34,927 bases of DNA, from contig JAAYVP010000136.1 in assembly GCA_012517115.1 (NCBI GenBank), forward strand, positions 1 to 34,927. Direction: 5' to 3'. Both the position numbers and the translations under genes were made by a program. Origin of the DNA: Brooklawnia sp. (GTDB lineage Bacteria; Actinomycetota; Actinomycetes; Propionibacteriales; Propionibacteriaceae). Each line of letters opens with the position of its first letter. The first letter of the stretch is position 1. The notes under the pieces were generated by a model that saw only the letters and a list, made by a program, of their open reading frames with translations, had not been told where the DNA came from and did no database searches. Positions 8,471 to 17,122 of this stretch are shown here, in pieces.

Positions 8471-10069
8471 ATGAGTGAGCACCGGGCTGCGATCCCTCTG
8501 GACGAGTGCGATCCTGCCGAAGTGGTGGCCCAAGTCCGGCCGTCACGCGGCGCGCCCGGTCATGTCGTCTTTGTCGGCACCGGATTGGGTGGACCGCTGC
8601 GATTGACCCTGGCGGGACTGCAGGCGATCGCGGATGCCGACGTTTTGGTGCTGAGCTCTGAACTGAGCGCGGAGCTGCTGGGCGAACCCGAGGTCAGTTG
8701 CAAGCCCGAAGCGCCGGTCCTGCTCGCCGCCGCCGACCCCGACCTCGACAAGGTCGTGCAGTTGACGTCGGCCGGATTCTCCGTCGCTTGGCTGGTGGCC
8801 GGCGACCCGATGATGGACGGGGCTGGTCCGCTGGCCGCCGCCCTGGTGGACCGAGGCTGCCGCCTCGACGTCGTGCCGGGCCTGCCGAAGGCCACCTTGG
8901 CGCTGACCGTTGCCGGGATTTGTGGCGGTGACCGACAGTGGCGGACGACCCAGGATCCGCAGTTGACCGAAGTACCGGCCAACGTGGTGGCACTGCTGCC
9001 AGCCGACCAGATCGCCGAACTCAGCAGGCAAGCCCGCGACCGCGGATTGTCAACCGATACGCCTGCCTTGGTGACGGTGAACTACGCGTCCAGCAGCCAG
9101 CGATCGATCGAAACCACCCTCGGTGCGCTGCCAGACGTTGCAGAGGACTGCGAAGGTGCCGCCACCGCCGTGCTGGTTGGGGACGCCGCGGTGAGGGATC
9201 CGCGGCTCAACTGGTACGAGTCGAAGCCGTTGTTCGGCTGGCAGGTAATCGTGCCGCGCACCAAGGGGCTGCCAGGTGCGATAGAGCGCCGACTGGAGCA
9301 CCATGGCGCCATCCCGGTGCAAATGGCGACCATATCGGTGCAGCCCCCGCGCAATCCGCAGCCCATGGAACGGGCCATCCAGGGCCTGGTCGACGGCCGC
9401 TTCCAGTGGATAATCTTCAACTCCGCCAATTCCGTGCTCGCAGTCACCGAACGGCTCGCGATGCTCGGTCTCGACTCGCGTGCCTTCTCCGGGTTGCGGA
9501 TCGCCGCTGTGGGTGCCGACACTGTCGAGGCCTTGAAGAACTGGGGCATCAGCCCAGATCTGGTGCCCGAAGGCGAGCAGCGCGGCGAAGCGCTGGCCGC
9601 TGAGTTCCCGGTCTTCGACGACCTGCTCGATCCCATCAACCGCATTCTCGTGCCGCGGGCAGAGATCGCCGTCGATGCACTGGTGACCAGCGTGAACGAG
9701 CTTGGCTGGGAGGTGGAAGAGGTGATCGCCTGCCGTACCGTCAGAGCGGCGCCGCCACCCGCCGAGATCCGTGATGCCATCAAGGGGGGAAGCTTCGACG
9801 CGGTAGTGTTCAGTTCGGCGTCCACCGTGCGCAACATGGTGGGCATCGCCGGCAAGCCACATACCGCCACTATTGTGGCCGCGATCGGGCCGGCGACCGT
9901 GGCGTCCTGCGAGGAACACGGGCTGCGGGTCGACGTGGTACCGAAGCGTCCCAATCTCATCGAACTGGTGGACGCTTTGGCCGAATTCGCTGCTGCGCGG
10001 CGCGCGAACCTGATTGCCCGTGGGCAGCCGGTCCGGCGTCCCTCTCAGCGCACCCGTCGCCGCAAGTGA
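8471..10069 (+). CDS. hemD: Fused uroporphyrinogen-III methyltransferase-like / uroporphyrinogen-III synthase
   Basis: The 532-residue protein fuses a tetrapyrrole methylase domain (about residues 28-250) to a HemD uroporphyrinogen-III synthase domain (about residues 255-510), a common actinobacterial arrangement. The HemD half shows VIVPRTKG, IIFNSANSVLAV, IAAVGADTVEAL, FDAVVFSSASTVRNM and IAAIGPATVASC. The methylase half is divergent. The usual GxGPGDP loop reads GTGLGGP, so the Asp is missing, although AGDPMM (residues 110-115) is kept. The C-terminus is Arg-rich (RRPSQRTRRRK). The start is well supported by AAGGAG just before ATG 8471. Other early haem genes (hemA, hemB, hemC) are not in the window. 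Confidence 0.88.
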   Translation: MSEHRAAIPLDECDPAEVVAQVRPSRGAPGHVVFVGTGLGGPLRLTLAGLQAIADADVLVLSSELSAELLGEPEVSCKPEAPVLLAAADPDLDKVVQLTSAGFSVAWLVAGDPMMDGAGPLAAALVDRGCRLDVVPGLPKATLALTVAGICGGDRQWRTTQDPQLTEVPANVVALLPADQIAELSRQARDRGLSTDTPALVTVNYASSSQRSIETTLGALPDVAEDCEGAATAVLVGDAAVRDPRLNWYESKPLFGWQVIVPRTKGLPGAIERRLEHHGAIPVQMATISVQPPRNPQPMERAIQGLVDGRFQWIIFNSANSVLAVTERLAMLGLDSRAFSGLRIAAVGADTVEALKNWGISPDLVPEGEQRGEALAAEFPVFDDLLDPINRILVPRAEIAVDALVTSVNELGWEVEEVIACRTVRAAPPPAEIRDAIKGGSFDAVVFSSASTVRNMVGIAGKPHTATIVAAIGPATVASCEEHGLRVDVVPKRPNLIELVDALAEFAAARRANLIARGQPVRRPSQRTRRRK

Positions 10070-10112
10070 CCGGGTCAGTCAATACCCGAATCAGTCTGAC
10101 ATGATGGCAGTC

Positions 10113-11573
10113 ATGGAGTCCAACAGCCAGCCACATCCAGACCATGTCGACTTGTGCATCATAGGTTCGGGTTCGGGTCTCTGCCTGATCGACGACGATA
10201 TCGATGACTGGCAGATCGCGCTGATTGACAACGGCATCGGACCGGTCCAGATTTTCGGTGGCACCTGTCTGAACGCCGGCTGCATCCCATCCAAGATGTT
10301 CGCCAAGCCGGCTGGGTTCTCGCTGGTGCCAGAACAGGCCCGCCGGGTAGACGCAGACGTCAAGTTCTTTGGCATCGACCACCAGGCGGTCCAGGCGCGC
10401 ACCTTCGGACGCACTGACGCGGTTGTCGAGGCGGGCCTGGCAGGCCTGCAGAGCCGCGAAAACGTGCAGGTGCTGATCGGCCGGGCCATTTTCGTCGACG
10501 AGCACACCATCCGGGTCGGCCAGCGCCAGATCACCGCCGACCGGATCGTCATCGCAGCTGGCTCACGTCCCCGAATACCAGACGTCCCAGGCTTCGACGA
10601 CCCGTATCTGCAGGCCTTCGTGTACACATCCGACACCATCATGCGGATTGAGGAACTGCCGAAGCGACTGGTGATCTTGGGAGGCGGGGTCGAGGCCGTC
10701 GAATTCGGACACATCTACGCTGGCATGGGCTGCCACGTCTCGATCATCACGCGTAGTGAACCACTGTTGCGTCATCTCGACCCAGAGATCGCCAGCCGAG
10801 TCACCGACGCGATGGCCGCTCGGATGGTCTTGCGGCTCAACCAACAGGTGACCAGCATCGAGCCGGGCGATTCCGGCGGGGTGGTGCTCAACACCGAGGA
10901 CGCCACCGGTATCGAGTACAGCTACGAGGCGGACGCGGTGTTGGTCTGCCTGGGCCGCATCCCGAACGGTGACCAATTGCGCCTAGAGCGGGCCGGCATC
11001 ACCATCGACGAGATGGGGTTCCTGCCGACCGACCAGTACCAGCGCACCTGCGTGCCCCACATTTGGGCACTCGGAGACGTTTGCTCACCGGTCATGTTCA
11101 AGCACCTGGCGAACCGGCAGGCCCGGTTGGTCAAGCAGAACCTGCTTGCTGAACGGGACGGTCAGGGTTTGCAGGCCAAGGACGAGCGGTACGTGCCGCA
11201 AGGCATCTTCGGTGACCCGGAGGTCGCCACGGTCGGGCTCACCGAAGCCGAATTGGACGAAGCCGGTATCGACCACATCAGCTACCTGCACGAGTACGCC
11301 TGGGTGGCCTACGGTTGGGCTCTCAATGACCAGGGGCACTGTGTGAAGTTGATCGCCGACCCGGCGGCTGAGCACCTCCTCGGCGCGCACATAGTCGGGC
11401 CCCAGGCGACCACCCTGATCCAACCGCTAGTGCAGGCCATGACCTTCAGCCAGCGCATCGAAGACATTGCGCGTGCCCCGTACTGGATCCACCCGGCCCT
11501 GACCGAGGTGGTCGAGAACGCGCTGCTCGGTCTGCTGCGGTTGGCAGCCGAGAAACCGACGGAACGCTCATGA
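10113..11573 (+). CDS. mtr: Mycothione reductase
   Basis: This flavin disulfide reductase uses NADPH to reduce mycothiol disulfide. It shows the redox-active pair in GGTCLNAGCIPSK and the NADPH-domain segment LVILGGGVEAVEF. It also has the FAD segment HIWALGDVCSP and the C-terminal dimer-interface motif YWIHPALTEVVENALLGL, closely like M. tuberculosis Mtr. I chose ATG 10113 (MESNSQPHPDHVDLCIIG, 486 residues), which best matches the family start. ATG 10101 or 10104 would add 3-4 residues. No Shine-Dalgarno is visible; a poor -10-like CATGAT lies 7 bases before 10113. The stop overlaps the next start (ATGA), so it is coupled to the GH3 lipoprotein. mshD elsewhere in the window makes the same thiol. 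Confidence 0.93.
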   Translation: MESNSQPHPDHVDLCIIGSGSGLCLIDDDIDDWQIALIDNGIGPVQIFGGTCLNAGCIPSKMFAKPAGFSLVPEQARRVDADVKFFGIDHQAVQARTFGRTDAVVEAGLAGLQSRENVQVLIGRAIFVDEHTIRVGQRQITADRIVIAAGSRPRIPDVPGFDDPYLQAFVYTSDTIMRIEELPKRLVILGGGVEAVEFGHIYAGMGCHVSIITRSEPLLRHLDPEIASRVTDAMAARMVLRLNQQVTSIEPGDSGGVVLNTEDATGIEYSYEADAVLVCLGRIPNGDQLRLERAGITIDEMGFLPTDQYQRTCVPHIWALGDVCSPVMFKHLANRQARLVKQNLLAERDGQGLQAKDERYVPQGIFGDPEVATVGLTEAELDEAGIDHISYLHEYAWVAYGWALNDQGHCVKLIADPAAEHLLGAHIVGPQATTLIQPLVQAMTFSQRIEDIARAPYWIHPALTEVVENALLGLLRLAAEKPTERS

Positions 11574-12781
11574 GGGGGCTGCGCTGGACCGTGCTCGGAT
11601 TGGTTGCCTTTGGGCTGGTGAGCTGCACGCAACCCCCGCCGGTCGCCCCGAGTGATTCGACACCAACCGCGCCGCAGCGACCCACCACGAGCGCATCAGC
11701 GCCGTCGGCCCCCGCCGGCAGCGTCACCAAGTCAGCCCTGCCCGCCGCCGACTGCCTTGAAGTCGCACGGCAACTCAGCCTGCCTGAGCAGGTCGGCCAG
11801 CTCTACATGATGGCGATCAATCCTGATACCCCGATCGAGTCCGCCGTCGCCAAGATGCAGCGCTCCGGCGCGGGCGCGGTCATCCTGCTGGGCAACCGCA
11901 CCGACCCACTTGCTCAAGTCACCACCTACACCCGGCAACTGCTGGCTGCCTCCCCGGAGCAGTTCCCAGTTCTGGTGGCGGTCGACCAAGAGGGCGGGCT
12001 TGTGCAACGGCTCCAGGGACCGGGCTTCGAAACCATTCCCGCGGCGATCGAGCAGGCAACCACCCCCGCCGACCAGTTGCGTGCCGACTGGCAGCGTTGG
12101 GGTGGCCAACTGGCTCAGGCGGGGGTGCTGTTCGACCTCGCCCCGGTAGCGGACGTGGTGCCGGCCGACCAGGTAGCCAGCAACGAGGCGATCGGGCAGT
12201 TGCGTCGTGGTTTCGGCGCGGACGCCACAGTGGTGGCCGATCGGGTGACTCAGGTGGTCCAAGGGCTGACCGCCGCCGGTGTCGCGAGCAGCGTCAAGCA
12301 CTTCCCTGGGCTGGGTAACGTGTCGCAGAACACCGACCTCGCCGTTGGCCATGACAACACCAGCCTGCTCACCGAAGCCGAGTTGGCGCCCTTCCAAGCC
12401 GCCATCAACGCCGGTGCAAGCTCGGTCATGGTGTCGTCGGCCATCTACAACCAAGTCGATCCCGCGAACCCGGCGGTCTTCTCGTCCGAGATCGTGACCG
12501 GCATCCTGCGCGAGCGGATGGGCTTCGACGGACTGATCATTTCCGACGACCTGGGGGTTGCGGCGGCGGTGGCGTCCTACGACGTCTCGACGCGCGGATT
12601 GCTTTTCCTCCGAGCAGGCGGAGACATGGTGATCGTTGCCGATCCCGAGGCCGCACAATCGATGGTGGACGCGACACTGGCCGCTGCCCAGTCCGATCCC
12701 AGCTTCGCAGCCCTGCTGGCCGACAAGGTGGCCCGGTTGTTCGCCGTCAAGGCCGAGGTCGGCTTGATGACCTGCAACTGA
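11570..12781 (+). CDS. Glycoside hydrolase family 3 lipoprotein (NagZ/LpqI-like)
   Basis: A 403-residue exported lipoprotein. The signal peptide ends in the lipobox LVSC with Cys19, followed by a Pro/Thr/Ser-rich tether. The catalytic domain is a GH3 barrel with VAVDQEGGLVQRL, SSVKHFPGLGN (from about residue 241) and ISDDLG, whose Asp is the likely nucleophile. GH3 N-acetylglucosaminidases of this type cut GlcNAc from cell-wall fragments. The loop after KHFPG reads NVSQNTDLAVG, without the Asp-x-His acid/base dyad of Gram-negative NagZ. The same loop type occurs in actinobacterial LpqI-like proteins. The ATG overlaps the mtr stop. Confidence 0.88.
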   Translation: MRGLRWTVLGLVAFGLVSCTQPPPVAPSDSTPTAPQRPTTSASAPSAPAGSVTKSALPAADCLEVARQLSLPEQVGQLYMMAINPDTPIESAVAKMQRSGAGAVILLGNRTDPLAQVTTYTRQLLAASPEQFPVLVAVDQEGGLVQRLQGPGFETIPAAIEQATTPADQLRADWQRWGGQLAQAGVLFDLAPVADVVPADQVASNEAIGQLRRGFGADATVVADRVTQVVQGLTAAGVASSVKHFPGLGNVSQNTDLAVGHDNTSLLTEAELAPFQAAINAGASSVMVSSAIYNQVDPANPAVFSSEIVTGILRERMGFDGLIISDDLGVAAAVASYDVSTRGLLFLRAGGDMVIVADPEAAQSMVDATLAAAQSDPSFAALLADKVARLFAVKAEVGLMTCN

Positions 12782-12807
12782 GGTTGCCCGGCTCGTGGCA
12801 GAAGATG

Positions 12808-12841
12808 ACGCCCGGGGGTCCGTCGGCCAGTCGGGGGGCGT
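12808..12841. terminator. Possible bidirectional terminator between convergent genes
   Basis: The 81-base gap between the GH3 gene and pstB holds ACGCCC and GGGCGT arms separated by 22 GC-rich bases. It is the only candidate stem in the gap and lacks a U tract, so support is weak. Confidence 0.3.
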
Positions 12842-12862
12842 GCCGCCTGCGGGGTCGGAGGA

Positions 12863-13642
12863 TCAGCCGAACTGGCCGGTGATGTAGCGTTCGGTGTCCT
12901 TCTGCGATGGGTTGGTGAAGATCTTCTCGGTCAGGTCGAACTCGATCAGTTGGCCGGGCTTGCCGGTGCCCTCAATGTTGAAGAAGCCCGTCTTGTCGGA
13001 CACCCGGGATGCCTGCTGCATGTTGTGGGTCACGATGACGACGGTGTAGTTCTCCTTGAGTTCCTGGATCAGGTCTTCGATCGCCAGCGTCGAGATCGGG
13101 TCGAGCGCCGAGCAGGGCTCGTCCATCAGCAGCACCTCGGGCTGGATCGCGATCGCACGGGCGATGCACAACCGCTGTTGCTGGCCGCCCGACAGCCCGT
13201 TGCCGGGCGAGCCGAGACGGTCCTTCACCTCGTTCCAGAGGTTCGCGCCGCGCAGCGAGCGCTCGACGATTTCGTCCTTGTGGGCCTTGGGCATCTTGCG
13301 GGCGTTCAACTGGATGCCGGCGAGGACGTTGTCGCGGATGCTCATGGTGGGGAACGGGTTGGGCTGCTGGAAGACCATGCCCACCTGCTGGCGGACGCGG
13401 ACCGGATCAACGTTGGGTGCGTAGATGTCCTGGCCGTCCAACAACACTCTGCCCTCGACCCGCCCGCCCGGGGTAAGCTCCAGCATGCGGTCGAGGCAGC
13501 GAAGCACCGTCGACTTGCCGCAGCCCGAGGGGCCGATGAAGGCGGTGACCGCGCGCGGCTCAATCACCATGTTGACCCCCTTCACGGCGAGGAAGTTGCC
13601 GTAGTAGATGTTGAGGTCCTGCAACTCCATGCGCTTTGCCAT
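12863..13642 (-). CDS. pstB: Phosphate ABC transporter ATP-binding protein PstB
   Basis: The 259-residue ATPase subunit of the high-affinity phosphate importer. Visible motifs are Walker [10 protein letters not shown], the Q-loop QQPNPFP, the ABC signature LSGGQQQR, Walker B VLLMDEP followed by CSALDP, and the switch His in VTHNMQQA. The length and the [19 protein letters not shown] segment are typical of PstB. The gene is the last of pstSCAB, starting 34 bases after the pstA stop. No phoU gene follows in this window. Confidence 0.97.
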   Translation of the reverse strand: MAKRMELQDLNIYYGNFLAVKGVNMVIEPRAVTAFIGPSGCGKSTVLRCLDRMLELTPGGRVEGRVLLDGQDIYAPNVDPVRVRQQVGMVFQQPNPFPTMSIRDNVLAGIQLNARKMPKAHKDEIVERSLRGANLWNEVKDRLGSPGNGLSGGQQQRLCIARAIAIQPEVLLMDEPCSALDPISTLAIEDLIQELKENYTVVIVTHNMQQASRVSDKTGFFNIEGTGKPGQLIEFDLTEKIFTNPSQKDTERYITGQFG

Positions 13643-13676
13643 CGGTGCGTCTTTCTGCTTTCCGGTCCAAGGGAGC

Positions 13677-14771
13677 TCAACGGTTGATCTTCGGCGCGAA
13701 GCGCTTGGCTACGTATCGTCCGATGACGTTGAGAATCATCACGATCAGCACAAGCACCAGCGCACCGGTCCAGGCGCGGTCGAAGTACGCCTGCTGAGGT
13801 CGTCCGGGCCGAGTGTATTCGTAGTAGACGAAGACTGGCAGCGCAGTCATCGGGTTCATGCCGCCGGCTGGCAACGCATTCGTGTTCATTGAATCGGTGA
13901 AACCCATCGTCACCAGCAGCGGCGCCGTCTCGCCGATGATGCGGGCGATAGCCAGGATAACCCCCGAGACGATGCCCGAGATCGAGGTCGGCAAGACAAC
14001 CTTGACGATCGTGCGCCACCGGGTGACCCCCAATGCGTAAGACGCCTCGCGGAGGCTGTTCGGCACCAGCCGGATGATCTCCTCAGAGTTGCGTACCACA
14101 TACGGCACCATCAGCACTGTCAACGCCACCGCGCCAGCCAAGCCCGACTTCGACGGGCCGATGACTGCAGAAAACAAGGCATACGCGAACAGGCCCGCCA
14201 CAATCGAGGGGATACCGGTCATGACATCGACCAGGAAGGTGATCACCTTCTTCGGCCCGCCCTTGCCGTACTCGACCAGGTAGATCGCGGTGAACAGGCC
14301 GACCGGGACGGAGAAGACGGTGGCCAGCCCGGTCACGACCAGGGTGCCCATGATCGCATGCGCGGCGCCGCCACCCTCGCCCACGACGTTGCGCTTGGTC
14401 TCGGTGAAGAACTGCCAATCGAAGCGGGGCAGCCCCTTCGAGATGACCTCCCACAGCAGCGATACGAGCGGCACCAGCGCGAGGACGAAAGCGCCGATGA
14501 TCACGTACCGGGCGACCCGGTTGACTGCGCGGCGTCGGCCCTCGACGCTGAACGCCAGGGCGTAGATGCCGACGAGAAACAGCGGCCCGCCCAGCAGTAT
14601 CGCCCCCACCAGGTTGAAGCTGCCGAACAGGGCCAGCAGGGCGGCCGCCACCGCAATCGAGATGACCAGCAACCCCAGGTCGGTGAACTTGGGCAGTTGT
14701 CCCGCGGTGAGGCTCATCCGCGGCATGTACTGGTCGCCGAGAGGGGCGTCGGGCTGAGCATCGGCGGTCAT
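13677..14771 (-). CDS. pstA: Phosphate ABC transporter permease PstA
   Basis: The 364-residue membrane subunit of the phosphate importer. It has an unusually long N-terminal part with two or three hydrophobic segments (about residues 30-105) before the core permease domain. The core carries [31 protein letters not shown] and the EAA-like loop [14 protein letters not shown] that contacts PstB. The ORF track starts 12 codons early. ATG 14771 has a strong Shine-Dalgarno (AAGGAAGG, 8 bases away) that lies in the end of pstC, whose stop is only 4 bases upstream. Confidence 0.95.
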   Translation of the reverse strand: MTADAQPDAPLGDQYMPRMSLTAGQLPKFTDLGLLVISIAVAAALLALFGSFNLVGAILLGGPLFLVGIYALAFSVEGRRRAVNRVARYVIIGAFVLALVPLVSLLWEVISKGLPRFDWQFFTETKRNVVGEGGGAAHAIMGTLVVTGLATVFSVPVGLFTAIYLVEYGKGGPKKVITFLVDVMTGIPSIVAGLFAYALFSAVIGPSKSGLAGAVALTVLMVPYVVRNSEEIIRLVPNSLREASYALGVTRWRTIVKVVLPTSISGIVSGVILAIARIIGETAPLLVTMGFTDSMNTNALPAGGMNPMTALPVFVYYEYTRPGRPQQAYFDRAWTGALVLVLIVMILNVIGRYVAKRFAPKINR

Positions 14772-14775
14772 TGGT

Positions 14776-15762
14776 TCAGCCTTCCTTGTGGGCGCGCTTA
14801 TGAGCAAGCCGGAACCCGTGGCCGCTGGTGATGGCGCGGCCAGCCATATTGACCACGAAGGTGATGACGAACAGCACCAAGCCGGTGGCGATCAGTTGCG
14901 GAACCGCGTGCGAGTCTGCCTCCGGGAAGGCCAGGGCGATGTTCGACGCGATCGTGTTCGGGTTGTTTGAGGTGAGCAACTGGAAAGTGATGTTGCGTCC
15001 CCCGGAAAGCACCATGGCGACCGCCATCGTCTCACCCAGGGCACGCCCGAGGCCGAGCATGGCGGCTGAGACAACACCAGAGCGGCCAAAGGGGAGCACA
15101 ACCTGACCGATCATCTCCCAGCGTGTCGCCCCGAGGGCGAACGAGGCCTCTTCCTGCAGGCCGGGGGTGCGCAGGAATACTTCTCGCGACAGCGAGGTGA
15201 TGATCGGCAGGATCATGATCGCCAGCACAATCGCCGCGGTGAGCATCGTACGGCCGGTGCCAGAAACGTTGCCGCCGAACAGCGGAATCCACCCCAGGTT
15301 CGCCCCCAACCACTGGTAGATCGGCACCAGAGCCGGTGCTAAGACGTTGATGCCCCACAGGCCGAAGACGACCGACGGCACGGCCGCCAGCAGGTCGACG
15401 ACGAACGCCACCGGCGAGGCCAGCTGCTTCGGTGCGAAATGCGAGATGTACAAGGCGATCCCGATCGCGACCGGAACCGCCATCAGTAGTGCGAGGAAGG
15501 ACGACCAGATCGTCCCGAACAGGAAGGGGGCCACGTAACCCCACGTGTTGCCGTACGGAAGATCTGCAGCGTCGGCGACGAACGCCGGGACTGCTTGGAC
15601 GATGAGGAACGCGGCAACCGCCGCCAGGATCACGAGGATCAGCATGCCCGACCCGACGGAGAAACCCTTGAATACCGGGTCACCCAGCTTCCGCCGGTCG
15701 ACGAGCAGGGATTGATCTGGAGCCAGATCCTCGCTTACGACATTCCCGCCAGTTACTGTCAT
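14776..15762 (-). CDS. pstC: Phosphate ABC transporter permease PstC
   Basis: The 328-residue partner permease of PstA. Several hydrophobic segments and the conserved DLLAAVPSVVFGLWGI and EEASFALGATRWEMI (the PstB-contact loop) are visible, followed by LGRALGETMAVAMVLSGG. The ORF track adds 52 upstream residues. ATG 15762 (MTVTGGNVVSEDL) has GGAG 5 bases upstream. It is separated from pstS by 115 bases that hold an RNA hairpin. Confidence 0.95.
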   Translation of the reverse strand: MTVTGGNVVSEDLAPDQSLLVDRRKLGDPVFKGFSVGSGMLILVILAAVAAFLIVQAVPAFVADAADLPYGNTWGYVAPFLFGTIWSSFLALLMAVPVAIGIALYISHFAPKQLASPVAFVVDLLAAVPSVVFGLWGINVLAPALVPIYQWLGANLGWIPLFGGNVSGTGRTMLTAAIVLAIMILPIITSLSREVFLRTPGLQEEASFALGATRWEMIGQVVLPFGRSGVVSAAMLGLGRALGETMAVAMVLSGGRNITFQLLTSNNPNTIASNIALAFPEADSHAVPQLIATGLVLFVITFVVNMAGRAITSGHGFRLAHKRAHKEG

Positions 15763-15813
15763 GCAATCTCCGATACGCGGTAGACAGGCGAACAGTGGTG
15801 CGATACCAGCCCG

Positions 15814-15833
15814 CTGGCCCCCGAAGGTGCCAG
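15814..15833 (-). promoter_or_regulatory. UUCG-type hairpin between pstS and pstC
   Basis: On the minus strand CTGGC and GCCAG, then CC and GG after one mismatch, enclose a TTCG tetraloop. Such hairpins between a binding-protein gene and its permease genes often stabilise the upstream message or limit read-through, allowing more PstS than PstC. A second overlapping stem (CCAG/CTGG, 15806-15817) could compete. Confidence 0.5.
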
Positions 15834-15877
15834 GACGGACATCTTGGGGTACTTCAAGGTTCTCACCGAGCTTAAGC

Positions 15878-16957
15878 TCACTCGATCGTCGCCACAGCAG
15901 CCTGGACACCCTGGGCAAGTTCGCCCGCCAGTGGAGCGTTCCCCGCCTGCGGAACAGCGGCCAACTGGCCCTCGTCGGAGGCCAGGTAGCTGAGGTATGC
16001 GTTCACCAGCTCACCGGTTGCGGGGTCGGCGTACTGCTGGCAGGCGATCGCGTAGGAGACCAGGACGAACGGGTACCCCGCCGCGGTCCGGTCGAGTTCG
16101 AGAGTCCAGTCGTTGGTGCTGGCGGCAACCCTTTCGGAGGCCTCGACGACTTGTGCGGCGGCCTCGGCGGTCGGACCGACGTAGTCGGCCATGCCGTCGA
16201 GGCTGTAAGAGACCATCGTCATGGCTTCGGCGACCCCCGAAATGTCGGCGTAGCCGATGGTGCCCGAGCCGCTCTGGACAGCCGCGACGACGCCGCTGGT
16301 GCCTTGGGCGCCTTCACCCTGGAACGCAGCCGGCCAGTCACCGGACGCCCGCTCGGTCCAGACTGCGGGCGCAACCTGCGACAGAGTCGAGGTGAAGTTC
16401 TCGGTGGTACCTGAGTTGTCCGAGCGGTGCACGGGGGTGATCGTCAGGTTGGGCAGGCTGACGCCGGTATTGAGCGCGACGATAGCGGGGTCGTTCCAGT
16501 TGGTGATCTGGCCAGCGAAGATCTTGGCTATGACCTCAGCGGTCAGGTTGAGCTCCGTCACGCCGTCGACGTTGAAGATGATGGCGATCGGCGAGATATA
16601 GACGGGCAGATTGATCGGGGAGGTGCCCGCAACGCACTTCGCGAATGCCCTGGTCATCTCCTCGTCGTTCAGCGCCCGGTCGGAGCCGGCGAAATCGGCG
16701 GCACCGTCTGAGAAGGCGGTCCGGCCAGCGCCTGAGCCGTCGGGAGAGTAATTGATCGTGGCCTTCGGGTTGGCAGTCTGGAATCCGGCGCGCCAAGCCT
16801 CCTGGGCGGCGCGCATTGAGGAGGCCCCAACGCCCTGCAGCGTGCCGTGGTACCCGTCGCTGGCGCTGCCAGCTGCGTCGTCGCCGGAGACGCCGCCGCA
16901 GGCGGTGAGCGTCAAGGCGGTTACAGCAGCCAGGGCGGCGCCGGTGCGCAGAGTCAT
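15878..16957 (-). CDS. pstS: Phosphate-binding lipoprotein PstS
   Basis: The 359-residue extracellular phosphate receptor of the Pst importer. The N-terminus is a lipoprotein signal with lipobox LTAC (Cys20). Phosphate-site segments are visible: GVGASS near the start, SPDGSGAGRTAF, DFAGSDRALND and HRSDNSGTTENF. Either GTG 16960 or ATG 16957 can be the start. Both follow an AAGGGA Shine-Dalgarno (6 and 9 bases away), which itself lies in a small TCCC/GGGA hairpin. A PHO box lies about 100 bases upstream, so expression is probably induced by phosphate starvation through a PhoP-type regulator. Confidence 0.96.
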   Translation of the reverse strand: MTLRTGAALAAVTALTLTACGGVSGDDAAGSASDGYHGTLQGVGASSMRAAQEAWRAGFQTANPKATINYSPDGSGAGRTAFSDGAADFAGSDRALNDEEMTRAFAKCVAGTSPINLPVYISPIAIIFNVDGVTELNLTAEVIAKIFAGQITNWNDPAIVALNTGVSLPNLTITPVHRSDNSGTTENFTSTLSQVAPAVWTERASGDWPAAFQGEGAQGTSGVVAAVQSGSGTIGYADISGVAEAMTMVSYSLDGMADYVGPTAEAAAQVVEASERVAASTNDWTLELDRTAAGYPFVLVSYAIACQQYADPATGELVNAYLSYLASDEGQLAAVPQAGNAPLAGELAQGVQAAVATIE

Positions 16958-17019
16958 CACTTTGAGTCCCTTCAGGGATTGTCCTTGTTCAGCGGGGGCC
17001 CAACAGGGCCCTTCCTGAA

Positions 17020-17025
17020 AAACTA
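17020..17025 (-). promoter_or_regulatory. Candidate pstS -10 hexamer (TAGTTT)
   Basis: TAGTTT fits TANNNT and lies 27 bases downstream of the PHO box on the minus strand. It would give a leader of about 55 bases containing a GGGCCC hairpin and the pstS ribosome-binding site. Confidence 0.4.
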
Positions 17026-17052
17026 AGGCGATCCAATGAAGAAGGCAGCGAC

Positions 17053-17074
17053 GGCAGGTGAACGTTGGGTGAAC
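17053..17074 (-). promoter_or_regulatory. PHO box: two 11-base direct repeats upstream of pstS
   Basis: On the minus strand GTTCACC occurs twice at an exact 11-base spacing (GTTCACCCAAC, then GTTCACCTGCC). This is the direct-repeat-unit layout of actinobacterial PhoP operators, best known from Streptomyces. It lies 96 bases before the pstS ATG and downstream of the mutT1-like stop, so it gives pstSCAB a phosphate-controlled promoter independent of ppk1. Confidence 0.8.
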
Positions 17075-17122
17075 GAGAGATGTATGTTCGACGCCTGTGT
17101 GTGGCGGTTCGCCCGGACGAGG

